Part shown: in pieces, positions 16,937 through 26,328 of the stretch | Position numbering within the stretch: the stretch's first letter is position 1 | Layout: each line of letters opens with the position of its first letter | NCBI RefSeq assembly: GCF_001429395.1 | Contig: NZ_LMJT01000041.1 | Coordinates: forward strand, 154,387 to 218,386 | Length of the DNA: 64,000 nucleotides | Source: Allobosea sp. Root381 | Lineage (GTDB): Bacteria; Pseudomonadota; Alphaproteobacteria; Rhizobiales; Beijerinckiaceae | Reading direction: 5' to 3' | Notes under the pieces: generated by a model | Told to the model about the DNA's origin: nothing | Database searches by the model: none | The model's input: the letters and a program-made list of their open reading frames with translations, nothing else | Position numbers and translations under genes: made by a program

Positions 16937-17338
16937 ATGGCGGGAACTGCCCTGGGCACAGGCGGGAACCTGATGCAGGCGCTGAAGACGCGCATGCATT
17001 TTCACCAGACCCGTCAAAAGGTTTTGGCCGAGAACGTCGCCAATGCCGACAGCCCCGGCTTCCGCCCGATGGACGTCAAGGCGCCCGCGATCGGGCCCGG
17101 GCAGGCGAATATCGGCCTCGCCCGGACCAGCGAAGGCCATATGGGGCTGACGGGCCGGCGCGCCGGCTTCGACAGCGCCCGCGCCCAGCGCTTCGAGGTC
17201 ACGCCGAACGGCAACGCGGTCACGCTCGAAGACGAGATGACCAAGGTCGCCCAGAATCAGTCCGATTATCAGCTCGCCGCCTCGCTCTACAGCAAGGGCC
17301 TTGGCCTGATGAAGATCGCGATCGGCAAGGGTCGCTGA
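16937..17338 (+). CDS. flgB: Flagellar proximal rod protein FlgB
   Basis: 133 aa, ATG 16937 with GAGGGA about 10 nt upstream. It has the FlgB N-terminal rod motif RQKVLAENVANADSPGFRPMDVKA and the C-terminal DEMTKVAQNQSDYQLAASLYSKGLGLMKIAIGKGR. It forms the cell-proximal rod. First gene of flgB-flgC-fliE-fliQ-fliR-flhB under a CtrA-type box. Confidence 0.96.
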   Translation: MAGTALGTGGNLMQALKTRMHFHQTRQKVLAENVANADSPGFRPMDVKAPAIGPGQANIGLARTSEGHMGLTGRRAGFDSARAQRFEVTPNGNAVTLEDEMTKVAQNQSDYQLAASLYSKGLGLMKIAIGKGR

Positions 17339-17376
17339 GGGCTCGCTGACGGATCAGGCAGCAGGAAACAGGCACG

Positions 17377-17787
17377 ATGGACCTTCTCAAGAGCATCTCG
17401 GTGGCGACCTCCGGCCTGCGCAGCCAGTCCGGCCGCATGCGCGTCATCGCCGAGAACATCGCCAACGCCGATTCGGGGCCCGAACGGGCAGGCGCCGACC
17501 CCTATCGCCGCAAGATCACGACCTTCCAGCGCCGCTTCGACCGCGAGCTCGAGGCGCAGGTCGTCGATGTGGGCCGCGTCCAGCGCGACCAGAGCGCCTT
17601 CCGCACCAAGTTCGAGCCGGGCAACCCGACGGCCGATGCCGCCGGCAATGTCCAGATGCCGAACGTCAACTCGCTGATCGAGACGATGGACATGCGCGAG
17701 GCCCAGCGCAGCTACGAGGCCAACCTCAACCTGATCACGTCGACGCGCCGGATGATCCAGCGCACCATCGACATCCTGCGCGCCTGA
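17377..17787 (+). CDS. flgC: Flagellar proximal rod protein FlgC
   Basis: 136 aa. The rod motif RVIAENIANADSGPERAGADPYRRK, the KFEPGNPTADAAGNVQMPNVNSLIETMDMREAQRSYEANLNLI block and the C-terminal RRMIQRTIDILRA are characteristic of FlgC. It lies 38 nt after flgB and 14 nt before fliE. Confidence 0.97.
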   Translation: MDLLKSISVATSGLRSQSGRMRVIAENIANADSGPERAGADPYRRKITTFQRRFDRELEAQVVDVGRVQRDQSAFRTKFEPGNPTADAAGNVQMPNVNSLIETMDMREAQRSYEANLNLITSTRRMIQRTIDILRA

Positions 17788-17801
17788 AGGACCAGCCCGC
17801 C

Positions 17802-18125
17802 ATGGCCACGCCCGGTTTCGCCGCAGGCGCCTATGCCTCGATCCAGGGGATGGGCGCAGGCAACCTGCTCCGCAAGCCCCTCGCCTCCACCGGGGCCGGA
17901 ACGGGCAGCGCCGACTTCTCCGCCATGGTCGGCAAGGCGCTCGAAGCCACCGCCGATGCGGGCCGCAAGGCCGACGCCCAGACCGCCTCGGTCGCGATGG
18001 GTCGCTCCGACATCGTCGACGTCGTCACCGCTGTCGCCGAGAGCGAGGCCGCGATCGAGACGCTCGTCGCCGTGCGCGACCGCGTCATCGCGGCCTATGA
18101 AGAAATCATGCGGATGCCGGTCTGA
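17802..18125 (+). CDS. fliE: Flagellar hook-basal body complex protein FliE
   Basis: 107 aa. FliE joins the MS-ring to the rod. The typical C-terminal half is visible: DFSAMVGKALEATADAGRKADAQTASVAMGRSDIVDVVTAVAESEAAIETLVAVRDRVIAAYEEIMRMPV. Length and position between flgC and fliQ match the family. Confidence 0.95.
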   Translation: MATPGFAAGAYASIQGMGAGNLLRKPLASTGAGTGSADFSAMVGKALEATADAGRKADAQTASVAMGRSDIVDVVTAVAESEAAIETLVAVRDRVIAAYEEIMRMPV

Positions 18126-18147
18126 CGCGGCGTATCGGGACAAGATC

Positions 18148-18414
18148 ATGACATCCGGAGCCATCCTCGACGTCGCCCGCGACGGCATCATCGTCTTCCT
18201 CAAGGCCGGCGGGCCGCTGATGATGGTCGCGCTCATCGTCGGCCTTGCCGTCTCGCTGGTCCAGGCGCTGACCCAGATCCAGGAGCAGACGCTGGTCTAC
18301 GTCCCGAAGATCCTCTCGGTCTTCGCCGCCCTGATGCTGTTTCTTCCGTTCATGGGCGACGCTTTGGCGGGTTATATGGGGCGGGTCGCCGTCCGAATCG
18401 CCACGGGCGAATGA
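18148..18414 (+). CDS. fliQ: Flagellar export apparatus protein FliQ
   Basis: 88 aa, ATG 18148. Two membrane helices: GPLMMVALIVGLAVSLVQALTQIQEQTLVYVPKI, the FliQ family hallmark, and ILSVFAALMLFLPFMGDALAGYM. Part of the FliPQR export gate. Its stop overlaps the fliR start ATG by 4 nt (ATGA), so the genes are coupled. The same frame is open upstream, but that part is a shadow of fliE. Confidence 0.96.
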   Translation: MTSGAILDVARDGIIVFLKAGGPLMMVALIVGLAVSLVQALTQIQEQTLVYVPKILSVFAALMLFLPFMGDALAGYMGRVAVRIATGE

Positions 18415-19253
18415 GCCTGCCGCAACTGCGCCTTGCCATGGTCCATGGCCCGGCACCGCGGCGCCCCGACTGGCGACGAGGTGCCGACGGCACGATGCAG
18501 ATTGCGATTCTGCCCGAGATCAGCGCCGTCTTCGTGCTCGTCTTCGCGCGAGTCGGCACGCTCGTCATGCTCATGCCGGGCATCGGCGAGCGCTTCATCT
18601 TCTCGCGCGCCCGGCTCTCGCTCGCCTTCTTCGTCGCCCTGATGCTCGTTCCGATGGCGCGCCCGTTGCTGCGGCTGCCGCCGGACATGCCGGGTGTCGT
18701 CGGCCTGCTCGTCAGCGAGATCCTGATCGGCCTCGTCATCGGCGTCTGCGCCCGCTTCGTCATGGCCTGCCTGCAGACGGCCGGGACGATCGTCGCCCAG
18801 AGCATGGGGCTCGGCTTCGCGATGACGGTCGACCCGGCCGGCGGCACGCAGAATCCCTCGGTCGGCAATCTTCTGACCATGCTCGGCATCACCCTGGTCC
18901 TGACGAGCGATCTGCATCATGTCGCCCTCGCCGCGATCCATGAGAGCTACCACCTGCTGCCGCCGGGCGGCATGCCCGACGTCAACGACGTGCTGGCGCT
19001 GGCGGTCCGCGCCGCATCGCAGGGCTTTGCGCTGGCCGTACAGATCTCGGCGCCGTTCATCGTCTTCGGCCTGCTCTTCAATCTCGGCCTCGGCGTACTG
19101 GCGCGCCTGATGCCGCAGCTGCAGGTCTTCTTCCTGGCGATACCGGCCTCGATCCTCGGCGGCATGCTGGTGCTGCTGGCCGTCGTCGGCGTGATGATGA
19201 GCGTCTTCCTCAACGACCTCGGCGCCTTCCTGCGCCAGTTCACGGGGGGCTGA
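18411..19253 (+). CDS. fliR: Flagellar export apparatus protein FliR
   Basis: 280 aa from the ATG overlapping fliQ. An internal ATG at 18495 (MQIAILPEISAVFVLVFARVG) gives the more usual length of 252 aa and may be the true start. Six hydrophobic segments carry FliR motifs: LMPGIGERFIFSRARLSLAF, EILIGLVIGVCARFVMACLQTAGTIVAQSMGLGFA and the polar PAGGTQNPSVGNLLTMLG. It completes the FliPQR gate; flhB starts 7 nt after the stop. Confidence 0.95.
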   Translation: MSLPQLRLAMVHGPAPRRPDWRRGADGTMQIAILPEISAVFVLVFARVGTLVMLMPGIGERFIFSRARLSLAFFVALMLVPMARPLLRLPPDMPGVVGLLVSEILIGLVIGVCARFVMACLQTAGTIVAQSMGLGFAMTVDPAGGTQNPSVGNLLTMLGITLVLTSDLHHVALAAIHESYHLLPPGGMPDVNDVLALAVRAASQGFALAVQISAPFIVFGLLFNLGLGVLARLMPQLQVFFLAIPASILGGMLVLLAVVGVMMSVFLNDLGAFLRQFTGG

Positions 19254-19259
19254 CGCACA

Positions 19260-20327
19260 ATGTCAGAGGATGCCGACAAGGAAGACAGGACAGAGGACCC
19301 GACCCAGCGAAAGCTGGATCAGGCCGCCGAGAAAGGCGACGTCCCCAGATCGCAGGAAATCGGGACCTTCTTCGTCCTCTGCGGCTTCACGCTCTCGCTC
19401 GTGGTCGCGGCAGGCTGGTCGGCCCGTGATGCCGCGCTCTCGCTGCGCGGCTTCCTGATGAACGCCCATCAGGTGCCCTCGGACGGCGCGGCCTTCACCC
19501 ATGTCGCCACGCAGGGGATCCTGACCGGCTTCGCGGCACTGGGCCTGCCCTTCGCGTTCATCCTTTGCGCCGGGCTCGTCGGCGCGCTGATCCAGCACAA
19601 GCCGCTCTGGACCCTGGATCCGCTGATGCCGAAGTTCAGCCGCCTCTCGCCGATGGCCGGCGCAAAGCGGATGTTCGGCAAGGAGGCCCTGGTCAATTTC
19701 GCCAAAGGCCTGGCCAAGGTCGGGCTCGTCGGCGCCGTCGTCTGGACGACGCTCTGGAACGAGCATGACCGGCTCGAGGCCTTCGCCCAGATGAGCGTCT
19801 CGGCGCTGCTGCCGGCGACCCTCGTCCTCGCCGTCAAGCTGATGGCCGGCGCTCTGGCATTGTTCGCCGTGATCGCGATCGGCGATTTCGGCTATCAGCG
19901 CTTCACCTGGTACCAGCGCCAGCGCATGACCAAGCAGGAGATGAAGGACGAGTACAAGAACTCGGAAGGCAATCCCGAGGTCAAGGCGAAGCTCCGGCAA
20001 CTGCGCACGCAGCGGGTCCGCAAGCGCATGATGGCATCCGTGCCAAAGGCGACCGTGATCATCACCAACCCGACGCACTATGCGGTCGCCCTGCAATACG
20101 AGCCCGGCATGGCGGCGCCGCTCTGCCTCGCCAAGGGCGTCGATGCCGTCGCGCTCAAGATCCGCGAGGTGGCCGGCGAGCACAACGTGCCGATCGTCGA
20201 GAACGTGCCGCTGGCGCGGGCGCTCCATGCCAGCGTCGACATCGACGAAGAAATTCCTGTCGAACACTACCAGGCCGTAGCCGAAGTGATCGGATACGTC
20301 TTGCGCCTGAAGGGCCGCCGCGCCTAA
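19260..20327 (+). CDS. flhB: Flagellar export switch protein FlhB
   Basis: 355 aa. It begins SEDADKEDRTEDPTQRKLDQAAEKGDVPRSQEI, the diagnostic N-terminus. Four membrane segments follow, then the cytoplasmic domain with the autocleavage motif NPTH (N270-H273). Self-cleavage between N and P switches export specificity from rod/hook to filament proteins. Last flagellar gene of the flgB operon; cckA follows after a repeat element. Confidence 0.97.
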   Translation: MSEDADKEDRTEDPTQRKLDQAAEKGDVPRSQEIGTFFVLCGFTLSLVVAAGWSARDAALSLRGFLMNAHQVPSDGAAFTHVATQGILTGFAALGLPFAFILCAGLVGALIQHKPLWTLDPLMPKFSRLSPMAGAKRMFGKEALVNFAKGLAKVGLVGAVVWTTLWNEHDRLEAFAQMSVSALLPATLVLAVKLMAGALALFAVIAIGDFGYQRFTWYQRQRMTKQEMKDEYKNSEGNPEVKAKLRQLRTQRVRKRMMASVPKATVIITNPTHYAVALQYEPGMAAPLCLAKGVDAVALKIREVAGEHNVPIVENVPLARALHASVDIDEEIPVEHYQAVAEVIGYVLRLKGRRA

Positions 20328-20334
20328 CTCGCTT

Positions 20335-20381
20335 GAGCTTGATGCCGAAAAGTGGGAACCGGTTTTCGGACCACATCATGC
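20335..20381. repeat. Palindromic repeat, family C copy 1
   Basis: Imperfect palindrome built around GCCGAAAAGTGG / CCGGTTTTCGG, flanked by GAGCTTGATG and CATCATGC arms. Elements like this are common intergenic repeats in Rhizobiales. It starts 8 nt after the flhB stop and overlaps the upstream part of the cckA reading frame, which argues for a downstream cckA start. Other copies: 29652-29695 and 31636-31684. Confidence 0.85.
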
Positions 20382-20440
20382 ACCAGACGACGCGCGCAGC
20401 CATCGGGCGGCCTGCAAGCCATGGGACGGACCACACCGCA

Positions 20441-22939
20441 ATGGGCGGAACCACGACTGCGATCGATCGCTCCGACAAGCCCGGCCATATCGGCATCATC
20501 CTGCTCGTCGCGGGTGTGCTCGTGGGAGCTGCGGTCGCGCTCGGCTTCATCGCCAATGAATGGGCCCAGCCGCTGATCCTGGGCCTGCTGGCGCTCCTGT
20601 CGGTGATCGGGGTCTTCGGCCTCTTCGCCTTCGCGATCGGGCTGATCCAGTTCACCGGCCGCGCCGCCCGCAACGATCTCACCAAGACGGTCGTCGACCA
20701 TGCCGACGAGGGCATCGTCGTCACCGAGGGCGAGAACGGCATCGTCTATGCGAACGAGGCCTATCTCGCGCTGGCGGGAGCCAAGGGCGCCAGCGACCTG
20801 CGCCCTGTCGGCAGCCTGTTCACCGGCCGCGCCGAGGTTTCCGAGGCGATCTATCGCCTGGCCGCCGCCGCACGCGAAAACCGCCGCCTCGCCGAGGAGA
20901 TCAGGCTGGAGCCCGCGCTCAACGGCCGCGACGCCGTCGGCTGGTACCGGATCAAGGTCGCGCCCGTGCGCCGCGACGGCAGGCCCGCGACGCTCTGGGC
21001 GGTCGCGGAGGTGACGCCCGAGCGCGAGCGCCAGGAGAACGCCTTCCAGGAACTCCAGCACGCCATCGACTATCTCGACCACGCCCCTGCCGGCTTCGTC
21101 TCGATCGACGCCGATGGCGAGGTCTCCTATCTCAACGCGACGCTCTCGGGCTGGCTCGATTTCGACCTCGCCCGCTTCGGCTCCGGCGGCCTGCATCTCG
21201 ACGACATCGCGACGCCGGGCACGGCCGCCCTGATCCAGGCGATTCGCGGCCAGCCGGGCGATGTCCGCATCGAGGTCCTCGACGTCGACCTGAAGCGCCG
21301 CAACGGCGCGCCCGTCCCGGTCCGGCTGCATCATCAGGTCGCCTTCGGCAGCGACGGCCGCGCCGGCCCCTCGCGCACGCTGGTGCTCAACCGCAAGCAG
21401 GGCGAGGCCAGCCTCGACGGCGACAGCGAGGCCGAGATCCGCTTCGCGCGCTTCTTCCATTCGACGCCGATGGCGATCGCGACGGTCGATCGCGCCGGCG
21501 CGATCCTGCGCTCCAACGCCGCCTTCGCCCGACTGACGCAGGCCGGGCCGCAGCCGGCGACGATCCACGATCTCGTCACCGCCGATGGCGGGCTCGAACG
21601 CGCGCTGGCCGAGACAATGGAGGGCCGGACCGACACAGCGCCGCTCGATCTGACGCTGGCCGCCGACGACACGCGCTCGGCCAGGCTCTATCTCGCCCCG
21701 GTCACGGCCGCGGAAGCCAGCGATGGCGAAAGCGCGATCGTCTACGCGCTCGAGACCACCGCAGAGCGCAAGCTACGCGACAACATGGACCAGGCCGGCA
21801 AGATGCAGGCCGTCGGCACGCTGGCCGGCGGCATCGCGCACGACTTCAACAACGTGCTGCAGGTCATCATCAACGCTTCCGAGTTCCTGCTGGCGAGCCA
21901 CCGCCCGACGGATCCGTCCTTCCCCGACATCATGCAGATCAAGCAGAACGCCTACCGCGCCGCGGCGCTGGTGCGGCAGCTGCTCGCCTTCTCGCGCCGC
22001 CAGACGCTGCGCCCGCAGGTGCTCGAGCTCGGCGACGTGCTCTCCGATCTCTCGCTGATGCTGAAGCGCGTGGTGGCCGACAAGGTCACGCTCGACGTGC
22101 GCCAGGGCCGCGACCTCTGGCCGGTCAAGGCCGATCTCGGCCAGCTCGAGCAAGTCATCGTCAACCTCGCCGTCAATGCCCGCGACGCCATGGCCGATGG
22201 CGGCAAGCTGACGGTGCGGACACGCAATATCGCCCGCGAGGAATGCGCCGGCTTCGGCCATGCGGCGCTGCCTGCGGACGACTATGTCCTGCTCGAAGTG
22301 GAGGACAGCGGCACCGGCATCTCGCCGGAGCATCTCGACAAGATCTTCGAGCCCTTCTTCACCACCAAGGAGGTCGGCAAGGGCACCGGGCTCGGCCTCT
22401 CCATGGTCTACGGCATCGTCAAGCAGACCGGCGGCTTCGTCTTCTGCGATTCGGTCATCGGCCGCGGCACGATCTTCCGCATCTTCCTGCCGCGCCATGT
22501 GCCGAGCGAGGAGGAGATCGCCGCCGAAGCCGCGATCAAGGAAGCGCCGAAGAAGCTCGCGGCCGACCATACCGGCGCCGGCGTCATCCTCCTGGTCGAG
22601 GACGAGGACGCGGTGCGCGCGCTCAATGCCCGCATGCTGGTCTCGCGCGGTTACACGGTCCATGAGGCCGCCTCCGGCGTCGAGGCGCTCGACGTCTTCC
22701 TCCAGCATGACGGCAGGATCGACCTCGTCGTCTCGGACGTGGTCATGCCCGAGATGGACGGCCCGACGCTGCTGGGCGAACTGCGCCAGCGCAACCCGGC
22801 CACCAAGGTCGTCTTCGTTTCCGGCTATGCGGAAGAGGCCTTCCGCAAGAACCTGCCGGAGGGCGAGGATTTCCAGTTCCTGCCAAAACCCTTCACGATG
22901 AAGCAGCTGGTCGAGACGGTGAAGGCGGCGATGGCGTGA
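20441..22939 (+). CDS. cckA: Cell-cycle hybrid histidine kinase CckA
   Basis: 832 aa from ATG 20441. The frame is open from 20333, but the first 15 codons lie inside a family C repeat, so the later start is preferred (20378 is another option). Two membrane segments (about 16-37 and 42-70) are followed by PAS-like regions, HisKA with GTLAGGIAHDFNNVLQ (phospho-acceptor H467), a DPSFPDIMQIKQNAYRAA segment typical of CckA, HATPase_c (N-box NLAVNARDAM, DSGTG, GTGLGLSMVYGIVKQTGGF) and a receiver domain (VVSDVVMPEMDG, D766). CckA phosphorylates CtrA and CpdR through ChpT, so it controls the flagellar operons whose CtrA boxes are in this window. Confidence 0.93.
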   Translation: MGGTTTAIDRSDKPGHIGIILLVAGVLVGAAVALGFIANEWAQPLILGLLALLSVIGVFGLFAFAIGLIQFTGRAARNDLTKTVVDHADEGIVVTEGENGIVYANEAYLALAGAKGASDLRPVGSLFTGRAEVSEAIYRLAAAARENRRLAEEIRLEPALNGRDAVGWYRIKVAPVRRDGRPATLWAVAEVTPERERQENAFQELQHAIDYLDHAPAGFVSIDADGEVSYLNATLSGWLDFDLARFGSGGLHLDDIATPGTAALIQAIRGQPGDVRIEVLDVDLKRRNGAPVPVRLHHQVAFGSDGRAGPSRTLVLNRKQGEASLDGDSEAEIRFARFFHSTPMAIATVDRAGAILRSNAAFARLTQAGPQPATIHDLVTADGGLERALAETMEGRTDTAPLDLTLAADDTRSARLYLAPVTAAEASDGESAIVYALETTAERKLRDNMDQAGKMQAVGTLAGGIAHDFNNVLQVIINASEFLLASHRPTDPSFPDIMQIKQNAYRAAALVRQLLAFSRRQTLRPQVLELGDVLSDLSLMLKRVVADKVTLDVRQGRDLWPVKADLGQLEQVIVNLAVNARDAMADGGKLTVRTRNIAREECAGFGHAALPADDYVLLEVEDSGTGISPEHLDKIFEPFFTTKEVGKGTGLGLSMVYGIVKQTGGFVFCDSVIGRGTIFRIFLPRHVPSEEEIAAEAAIKEAPKKLAADHTGAGVILLVEDEDAVRALNARMLVSRGYTVHEAASGVEALDVFLQHDGRIDLVVSDVVMPEMDGPTLLGELRQRNPATKVVFVSGYAEEAFRKNLPEGEDFQFLPKPFTMKQLVETVKAAMA

Positions 22940-22970
22940 AGGTCGCCATTCGGCGGGCGGTTCGGGAGGC

Positions 22971-23441
22971 ATGTTGGCCGCGATGTCGGACCGCTATCTG
23001 CGCCGCTACGCAATGCTGCTCGCAGCGCAGACCGCCTGCGCGAGCGTTGTTCTCGCCAACATCCATGCGGTCTTCCGCATCCTGATCGAGAACATCGGCA
23101 CGCCGAACGCCTCCGCGCCCATGACCGTACTCCAGATCCTCGCCGCTGCCGCGCTCGGCCAGGCCTGCTACTGGTATCGCCTGCGCAAGGTGCCGATCCC
23201 GACGGGCTACCGGAACATCGTACTCGGACACCTGCTCGCCTTCGCCAGCCGGCTCGGCTTCATCTTCGGTGGCGCACTGTTCTCGCTCTATTTCCTGCGC
23301 CATGCGCCCATGCTGACGCTCGCCCCGCTCGACATCGCCTGGCGCGGCGCCTTGCTGATCGCGGTGCTGTTCGCGCTCTACTGCTACACGCTCGAGCTCG
23401 AACGGCTCGGCGGCGCCCTGCAGCTGCCGCCGAAGCCCTGA
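22971..23441 (+). CDS. Integral membrane protein of unknown function
   Basis: 156 aa from ATG 22971; ATG 22983 (MSDRYLRRYAMLL) is equally possible. Three to four hydrophobic stretches are visible: MLLAAQTACASVVLANI, VLQILAAAALGQACYWY, NIVLGHLLAFASRLGFIFGGALFSLYFL and AWRGALLIAVLFALYCYTLE. No family was recognised. It follows cckA by 31 nt and is convergent with the MHS transporter, 13 nt apart. Confidence 0.65.
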   Translation: MLAAMSDRYLRRYAMLLAAQTACASVVLANIHAVFRILIENIGTPNASAPMTVLQILAAAALGQACYWYRLRKVPIPTGYRNIVLGHLLAFASRLGFIFGGALFSLYFLRHAPMLTLAPLDIAWRGALLIAVLFALYCYTLELERLGGALQLPPKP

Positions 23442-23454
23442 TCTTTGGCCCGCC

Positions 23455-24768
23455 TCAGCGCGCCGCCGCCGCGGAGCCCGGCGCCTCGCCCTCGACCGGC
23501 CGGCCCATCGCCAGCAGCGCGATAATCGTCAGCACCGACGCCGCCGACAGATAATAGCCGACATGGCCGAGGCCGTAATTCGTCGCCAGCCAGGTCGCGA
23601 TATAGGGCGCGAGCGAGGCGCCGACGATGCCGCCGAGATTGAAGGTCAGCGACGCGCCGGTATAGCGCACCGCCGTCGGGAAGATCTCCGCCAGCGCCGT
23701 GCCGAGCGGCCCATAGGTAAAGCCCATCAGTCCGAAGCCGAGCACCGAGAACAGCAGCACCCCGGCAAGGCTGTCGGCCACGAAGAGCGGCGCCACCAGG
23801 AAGCCGAACAGCGCGATCGCGACGCTCGTCCAGATCAGCGCGCGCCGCCGCCCGAAGCGATCGGCAAGCACCGCCGAGACCGGGATCATCAGCCCGAAGA
23901 ACACGACGCCGGCCATCTGCACCGGCAGGAAGACGCTGCGGCTGTAGCCCAGCTTCGTCGTCGCCCAGCTCAGCGAGAACACCGTCATGATGTAGAACAG
24001 CACGAAGGTGGCGAGTGCCGCGACCGTGCCGATCAGCAGCGGCAGCTTGTGCCGCGCGAAGACGCTGACCAGCGGCACGGCGACCCGCTCCTGCTTCTCG
24101 ATCGCCTTGCGGAAGGCCGGCGTCTCGGAGAGCCGCAGCCGCACCCACAGCCCGACGAAGACGAGCAGCGCGCTCGCGATGAAGGGAATCCGCCAGCCGA
24201 AGGAGAAAAAGGCCTCGTCGCTCAGGATATCGCCCAACAGCAGGAAGGAGCCGGTGGCCAGGATGAAGCCGATCGGCGCGCCGAGCTGCGGGAACATGCC
24301 GTACCAGGCTTCCTTGCCGGGAGGGGCGTTCTCGGTCGCGAGCAGCACCGCCCCGCCCCACTCGCCGCCGAGGCCGAGCCCCTGCCCCAGCCGGCACAGC
24401 GCCAGCAGCAGCGGCGCCACGACGCCGACCTGCGCATAGGTCGGCAGCAGCCCGATCGCGACCGTGGACAGACCCATCGTCATCAGCGCCGCGACCAGCG
24501 TCGCCTTGCGCCCGACCTTGTCGCCGAAATGGCCGAACAGCGCCGCCCCGATCGGGCGCGCGAAGAAGGCGATGGCGAAGGTGGCGAAGGACTGCAGCAG
24601 CGCCGAGGTCGGATCCCCGGCAGCGAAGAACAGCTTCGGGAACACGATCACCGCCGCGGTCGCGTAGATGTAGAAGTCGAAGAACTCGATCGTCGTGCCG
24701 ATGAGGCTGGCGAAGAGCACCCTGCGCGGGGAATTGTCCGGCGCGGCGGCGGTGGATGATGCGGACAC
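23455..24768 (-). CDS. MFS transporter, metabolite:H+ symporter (MHS) family
   Basis: 437 aa from GTG 24768, chosen because the family-like sequence begins shortly after; a TTG at 24807 would add 13 aa. Twelve membrane segments. Signature motifs: LIGTTIEFFDFYIYATAA, RPIGAALFGHFGDKVGRKATL, RLGQGLGLGGEWGGAVLLATENAPPGKEAWYG and LADRFGRRRALIW. MHS carriers (ProP, ShiA, KgtP type) import dicarboxylates, betaines or shikimate with protons. Substrate cannot be read from sequence. It is divergent from recA. Confidence 0.92.
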   Translation of the reverse strand: MSASSTAAAPDNSPRRVLFASLIGTTIEFFDFYIYATAAVIVFPKLFFAAGDPTSALLQSFATFAIAFFARPIGAALFGHFGDKVGRKATLVAALMTMGLSTVAIGLLPTYAQVGVVAPLLLALCRLGQGLGLGGEWGGAVLLATENAPPGKEAWYGMFPQLGAPIGFILATGSFLLLGDILSDEAFFSFGWRIPFIASALLVFVGLWVRLRLSETPAFRKAIEKQERVAVPLVSVFARHKLPLLIGTVAALATFVLFYIMTVFSLSWATTKLGYSRSVFLPVQMAGVVFFGLMIPVSAVLADRFGRRRALIWTSVAIALFGFLVAPLFVADSLAGVLLFSVLGFGLMGFTYGPLGTALAEIFPTAVRYTGASLTFNLGGIVGASLAPYIATWLATNYGLGHVGYYLSAASVLTIIALLAMGRPVEGEAPGSAAAAR

Positions 24769-24955
24769 GGGGAAACTTTCGAAACGTCGATCGGTGAAGG
24801 CGCGCAATTAACAGAATGTGGAACGCCGTCACAACGAAATGCAGCCATGACGATATGCATTCAACGCATGTTGAGGCTGGATTAATTCCAGTCGACAGCC
24901 TTCACCGCATATCCAGGCACCCTCCTGCCATATCCTGTCAGCGACCCCGCAATGA

Positions 24956-24970
24956 GAACATAAAAAGAAC
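24956..24970. promoter_or_regulatory. LexA (SOS) box upstream of recA
   Basis: GAAC-ATAAAAA-GAAC, the reverse complement of the alphaproteobacterial LexA consensus GTTC-N7-GTTC, centred about 95 nt before the recA start. This predicts SOS induction of recA. Confidence 0.85.
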
Positions 24971-25057
24971 TTGCGGACCGGAACAAACCATGACCATTGT
25001 CGCACCACCGGCGCGGATTGAGATGTCCCCGCGCCCCTGTCATAAGGAGCGCGACTC

Positions 25058-26143
25058 GTGAGTCAGGCAAATCTCAAGCTGGTGGAAGGCTCCTCGATGG
25101 ACAAGGCCAAGGCGCTGGATGCGGCGCTCTCGCAGATCGAGCGCGCCTTCGGCAAGGGCTCGATCATGCGCCTGGGCAAGAACCAGCAGGCGATCGAGAT
25201 CGAGACGGTCTCGACCGGCTCGCTCGGCCTCGACATCGCGCTCGGCGTCGGCGGCCTCCCGCGCGGCCGCGTCATCGAGATCTACGGCCCCGAATCCTCC
25301 GGCAAGACGACGCTGGCGCTCCACACCATCGCCGAAGCCCAGAAGAAGGGCGGCGTCTGCGCCTTCGTCGATGCCGAGCACGCGCTCGATCCGGTCTATG
25401 CCCGCAAGCTCGGCGTCAATCTCGACGACCTGCTGATCTCGCAGCCCGACACCGGCGAGCAGGCGCTCGAGATCACCGACACGCTCGTCCGCTCCGGCGC
25501 GATCGACGTGCTCGTCGTCGACTCGGTCGCGGCGCTGACCCCGCGTGCCGAAATCGAGGGCGAGATGGGCGACGTCCAGCCGGGCCTGCAGGCCCGCCTG
25601 ATGAGCCAGGCCCTGCGCAAGCTGACCGCCTCGATCTCGCGCTCGAACTGCATGGTCATCTTCATCAACCAGATTCGCATGAAGATCGGCGTGATGTATG
25701 GCAGCCCCGAAACCACCACCGGCGGCAATGCGCTGAAGTTCTACGCCTCGGTGCGTCTCGACATCCGCCGCGTCTCGACGCTGAAGGATCGCGACGAGGC
25801 CACCGGCAACCAGGTCCGCGTCAAGGTCGTCAAGAACAAGGTCGCGCCGCCCTTCAAGCAGGTCGAGTTCGACATCATGTTCGGCGAGGGCATCTCCAAG
25901 GTCGGCGAGCTCATCGACCTTGGCGTCAAGGCCGGCATGGTCGAGAAGGCCGGCGCCTGGTTCTCCTTCGACAGCCAGCGCCTCGGCCAGGGCCGCGAGA
26001 ACGCCAAGACCTTCCTCAAGGCCAACCCCGAGATCGCGGCCAAGATCGAGGCGACGATCCGGCAGAATTCCGGCCTCGTCGCCGACCGCATCCTCGACCA
26101 GGCGACGCCGACCGATGACGATCTCGACGAGGGCGAGGCCTGA
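25058..26143 (+). CDS. recA: Recombinase RecA
   Basis: 361 aa, GTG start with AAGGAG (25044-25049) 8 nt upstream. Walker A GPESSGKT (77-84), the MAW loop region, VDAEHALD, Walker B VLVVDSV, DNA-binding loop L2 (NQIRMKIGVMYGSPETTTGGNALKFYAS) and the acidic C-terminal tail (DDDLDEGEA) are all present. It catalyses strand exchange and stimulates LexA cleavage. A LexA box lies upstream and a UUCG-loop terminator downstream. The recA-alaS order is common in Rhizobiales. Confidence 0.99.
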   Translation: MSQANLKLVEGSSMDKAKALDAALSQIERAFGKGSIMRLGKNQQAIEIETVSTGSLGLDIALGVGGLPRGRVIEIYGPESSGKTTLALHTIAEAQKKGGVCAFVDAEHALDPVYARKLGVNLDDLLISQPDTGEQALEITDTLVRSGAIDVLVVDSVAALTPRAEIEGEMGDVQPGLQARLMSQALRKLTASISRSNCMVIFINQIRMKIGVMYGSPETTTGGNALKFYASVRLDIRRVSTLKDRDEATGNQVRVKVVKNKVAPPFKQVEFDIMFGEGISKVGELIDLGVKAGMVEKAGAWFSFDSQRLGQGRENAKTFLKANPEIAAKIEATIRQNSGLVADRILDQATPTDDDLDEGEA

Positions 26144-26186
26144 GTCGGGCGCCGGCCCCGACCTCCGGTTCGGACGCGATATGCGA

Positions 26187-26211
26187 GGGCGGTCTTCGGA
26201 CCGCCCTTTTT
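26187..26211 (+). terminator. Rho-independent terminator after recA
   Basis: Perfect 8-bp stem GGGCGGTC / GACCGCCC closed by a TTCG tetraloop and followed by TTTTT. It lies 44 nt after the recA stop and before alaS, so the two genes are probably separate units. Confidence 0.92.
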
Positions 26212-26328
26212 CGTATTCCGGCGCCCGCCGCGAGCGGGTTTTCTGGACAGGCGCAGGCGCCCTGACTAGAAGCGGTCTTTCCCGCCGGCTCGGCCGGCCT
26301 TCTGCCCCAGACCAGAGCGCAAACAGCG

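Noticed and set aside
20560..22665. 701-aa frame inside cckA
   Set aside because: Arg/Gly/Pro-rich shadow; the cckA frame carries all kinase motifs.
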